Assembly: GCA_034509925.1 (NCBI GenBank)
Contig: CM067535.1
Span: forward strand, 1,330,001-1,394,000
DNA length: 64,000 nucleotides
Source of the DNA: Hirudinaria manillensis
Lineage: Eukaryota; Annelida; Clitellata; Hirudinida; Hirudinidae
Direction: 5' to 3'
The translations under genes were made by a program, and so were the position numbers. The notes below the pieces were generated by a model. That model was not told the DNA's origin. It ran no database searches and was given only the letters and a program-made list of their open reading frames with translations. Shown here one piece after another: positions 61,550 to 64,000 of this stretch (position 1 is the stretch's first letter; each line of letters opens with the position of its first letter).

Positions 61550-62197
61550 ATTGATAAAGCTGTGGGAATGTTGTGTGGTTGTTTATGCTTGTGGTTCGGT
61601 CAAGGGCATTTGGCAGGAGGAAACATGAGATAAGCCCCCGCTTTGCTATGGTTTTTAAGGTCTTAAACCTTGAAATTGTGGGTGACGTGTTTTGATGGGA
61701 TTTGATGTAAACTTGAAGCGAGTAGGTTTAGTCTGGTTCCTCTAATTTGGATTGGATTGTTTGCCTGTTGTGGTCTGTGATAAAGATGTTGTAAGGTAAG
61801 CTGGTTACTGCTTTGCCCTAATTGTTTTGTGGTTTAGAGGTTGGGATGCTAAGGGTTTTGCTAAGTTTGTTTTTCGAGATTCTTTTCTTTGTAATGCAGG
61901 GCTAACTGATCCTAGTTTGCATGGCTGAGTCGCATAGGTTTCATTTATCTGCTCGAAATATCGCTTTTTTTATCCTGGGGTATTGCGGTTGATAAGTAAT
62001 ACTTGCATTGGTTGCACTGTGCTGACTCCTGCAACAACTTGCAATAGCATGCTTGTTTTGAATGATGCAGGTCCTGATGGTAGAACAAGGTTTGTTGTGA
62101 CTTTGTTTTGATTTGTTTTTTTTTTAGGGACTGTCATCTGTTGGGTGATGTTTATGCTTGAAAGTATGGCATCAAGGTTCTAGGGCATTTTGACTAG

Positions 62198-62203
62198 TTT
62201 ATT
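62198..62203 (-). terminator. Candidate poly(A) signal of the LYST-like gene
   Basis: TTTATT on plus reads AATAAA on minus, about 75 bp beyond the predicted stop codon. The position fits well. Confidence 0.5.
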
Positions 62204-62277
62204 TTTTGTTAAATTAGGAGTGATTTCTCAGATGTAAGTTATTTCAAGTTCTTCAAGGTCTGCTTCCCTGCTCTGAC

Positions 62278-63746
62278 TCAACAAAAAAAGGCTGTTGTCT
62301 TCTGTGCTGCCAATGAGCTGCTGGTCTCCCATGCAATATGACAATCTGAATAATTATTAGCAATTATTAGTGACGAGTGTTGTTTGCTAACGACAAGTAA
62401 TTTCGGGGTAGGATTGTCAAAATGATTTGATTTAGAGGTTGCGGTTGACTCACGATAATATGTTTGGACGGGTGAGAACTGCATTTCCAAAAGGCATGAT
62501 CTCCATCAGAGGGGTGAGGTCCCAAGAACTATAAAATCTTGAATTCAAGTAGTTTTGGTTGAACTTCTTACATGTTGGGATTTACAATATTTTTGTGTCA
62601 TCTTAATCTTGCATTATGACTAGGATCTATTGAAATGACTTCTCAGGCTTTCTCCAAATTTGTGTTCATTGCTTCTTTATGTGTTAGCAGCATGTTTAAA
62701 TAAGTGGTGATACATTCCCTATTTGGTGATGATATGGATAAATGACGCCCCGTCAAGGACTGTCAGTGCAGTTTTAAAATTGCTAGCTATACCAGATTTG
62801 TTATTGCGGCTTTATTGTTATTGTGTTGCCTCTAATGTTCCAGCTAGGTTGTAGGTGCCTAATACATTGTGCTTTAATGCATGCACTTTTTAAAAGCTGG
62901 AGCGTATTGCATATTGCCTTATCACTATAAAAACTTTGAGTTGCACAAAGCTGGGAAATTATCTTATGAGTTGAATATTTTTTTAAAATCACATTCAAAA
63001 AGCTGCTGCAAGTGTTGTAATGTGGAAATTGACTGCAAAGTTATCAGATTAAATTGGATTTTAGAGAATCTGAAGATTGTCTAACCTGATGCTGCCACTT
63101 TCCATGCCAGCAGCTATAACATTTATGTTTCTTCCTTCCATTCTTGATGAAAATATTAAGCATTTTACTTTGTCCTCTTTAACTTTTGTTGTGGATATCT
63201 TTTTGCCATTAATGTTATGTAACATCAGGATGCTACTTGGGGTACCAAAGCCTGTATTCCATATGTGTGTGTGTAGTCATTGCATATACTTTACAGTTTC
63301 AACTATTCAATTTCATTCTCAGTAAAAATGCCATGTTGATGATGATGATGATGATGACATTATAGTATTACGTGGACATTGAATTCCAATTTTTAATGAA
63401 GTTGATCAATGGCCTGACTTAACCTTGGTAGCTAGCAGATGCCAAATCTCCAAAAGTTGGGCTTGTTCCAAGAGCATTGATACTGTTGATATGATCCTTA
63501 ATACATCTAATGAAATTCAGACTGGCAGGGGAGTGATTAAATTTAATTAAATTACAATAGAAATAAACTTGGATGTCTAAAGTTATGTAGTTAAATTATT
63601 TAGATTGCTCGATACCTGTTGAGGTCCCATATGTGGATAATGCCATCAGCCGATGAGCTGAACAATAGTCTAAATGGTGTGCATGCCTTGATGTCCGTGA
63701 TGTCTTTTTTGTGTCCGTAGAGGAATGTGGGGCTTTCGATTGTTGC
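62278..63746 (-). CDS. LYST: LYST-like BEACH-WD40 protein, C-terminal exons only
   Basis: Lysosomal trafficking regulator family; controls size and movement of lysosome-related organelles. Four minus-strand exons, 63746-63616, 63521-63424, 63251-63086 and 62500-62278, join in frame to a stop at 62278. They encode the last WD40 blades: FLYGHKKDITDIKA...SADGIIHIWDLN, then FGDLASAS, then GRNINVIAAGMESGSIR, which matches the LYST block ending INVIAGGLENGIVR as I recall it, and finally HSSLIIANNYSDCHIAW before a short C-terminus. The last acceptor (after GATGGAG at 62501) was chosen because it alone keeps frame past an in-frame stop. The BEACH domain and most of the gene lie beyond the right edge. 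NBEAL or WDFY relatives are less likely. Confidence 0.75.
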
Positions 63747-64000
63747 CTGGAAGATCTATTAAATTATTAAAGCTTTTAATTTAGTCGCCTTCAAGTTACT
63801 GAACTCCATTGTACTTTTTTTTCCTGTACGTTGTTTTGATTATGTTTTACAATAAATAGTCTGACTTTTATATTTTGTGATGTGTAAGACCCATTTTTTG
63901 CTAAGTCTATTATTGAAGTCCATTGGGTGATAATTGATTAGCATTTATTATTTCGTCTCATTAGAAAACTTATAAAAGGTCTGAACCTCATCCTTGGATC
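63747..64000 (-). other. LYST-like intron at the window edge
   Basis: Sequence upstream (on minus) of the first visible LYST-like exon. I see no further exon before the window ends. Confidence 0.5.

Noticed and set aside
1-64000. CRISPR arrays, operons or prokaryotic islands
   Set aside because: All genes have spliceosomal introns and animal families; the short repeats are microsatellites or minisatellites without spacers.

Overview
This is nuclear DNA from an intron-rich animal. Splice sites follow GT-AG, introns are AT-rich and full of microsatellites, and the proteins are metazoan: a 7-repeat protocadherin, a chondroitin GalNAc-transferase, a fused PAPS synthase, an IKK with ubiquitin-like and scaffold regions, and exportin-6. 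Single IKK and PAPSS genes and the sequence divergence suggest an invertebrate. I cannot fix the phylum.

Layout: 1-2.1 kb is simple repeat. 2.2-14.2 kb (+) is a protocadherin of seven coding exons with a 7.6 kb repeat-packed intron. 14.8-18.6 kb (-) is a CSGALNACT-type glycosyltransferase, tail to tail with it. 18.6-26.0 kb is intergenic, with one tRNA-Pro(TGG), a foldback element and many microsatellites. 26.0-53.6 kb is gene-dense and strictly alternates in strand: XPO6 (-, 23 exons), TRAPPC2 (+), an unrecognised 125-residue gene (-), EBNA1BP2 (+), IKK (-, 18 exons), NAGA (+), PAPSS (-, 12 exons). Three divergent pairs have start codons only 318-462 bp apart and probably share promoters. 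53.6-62.2 kb has no coding gene I can support. It holds two TATA-type promoter candidates, one with a perfect three-unit heat-shock element, and an array of about 12 degenerate 150-186 bp tandem units, perhaps a non-coding transcript on +. 62.3-63.7 kb (-) is the last four coding exons of a LYST-like BEACH-WD40 gene that runs off the right edge.

I built exon models by joining GT-AG boundaries that keep frame and matching the result to the family from memory. For the complete genes the summed exons divide exactly by three and give near-family lengths: protocadherin 1181, CSGALNACT 681, XPO6 1112, TRAPPC2 142, EBNA1BP2 266, IKK 706, NAGA 406, PAPSS 621 residues. No search or transcript data were available.

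The genes are mostly unrelated housekeeping functions: nuclear export, ER-Golgi tethering, rRNA processing, NF-kB signalling, lysosomal glycan breakdown, lysosome-related organelle traffic. CSGALNACT and PAPSS both feed sulfated chondroitin synthesis, but they are 30 kb apart and I do not claim a functional cluster.
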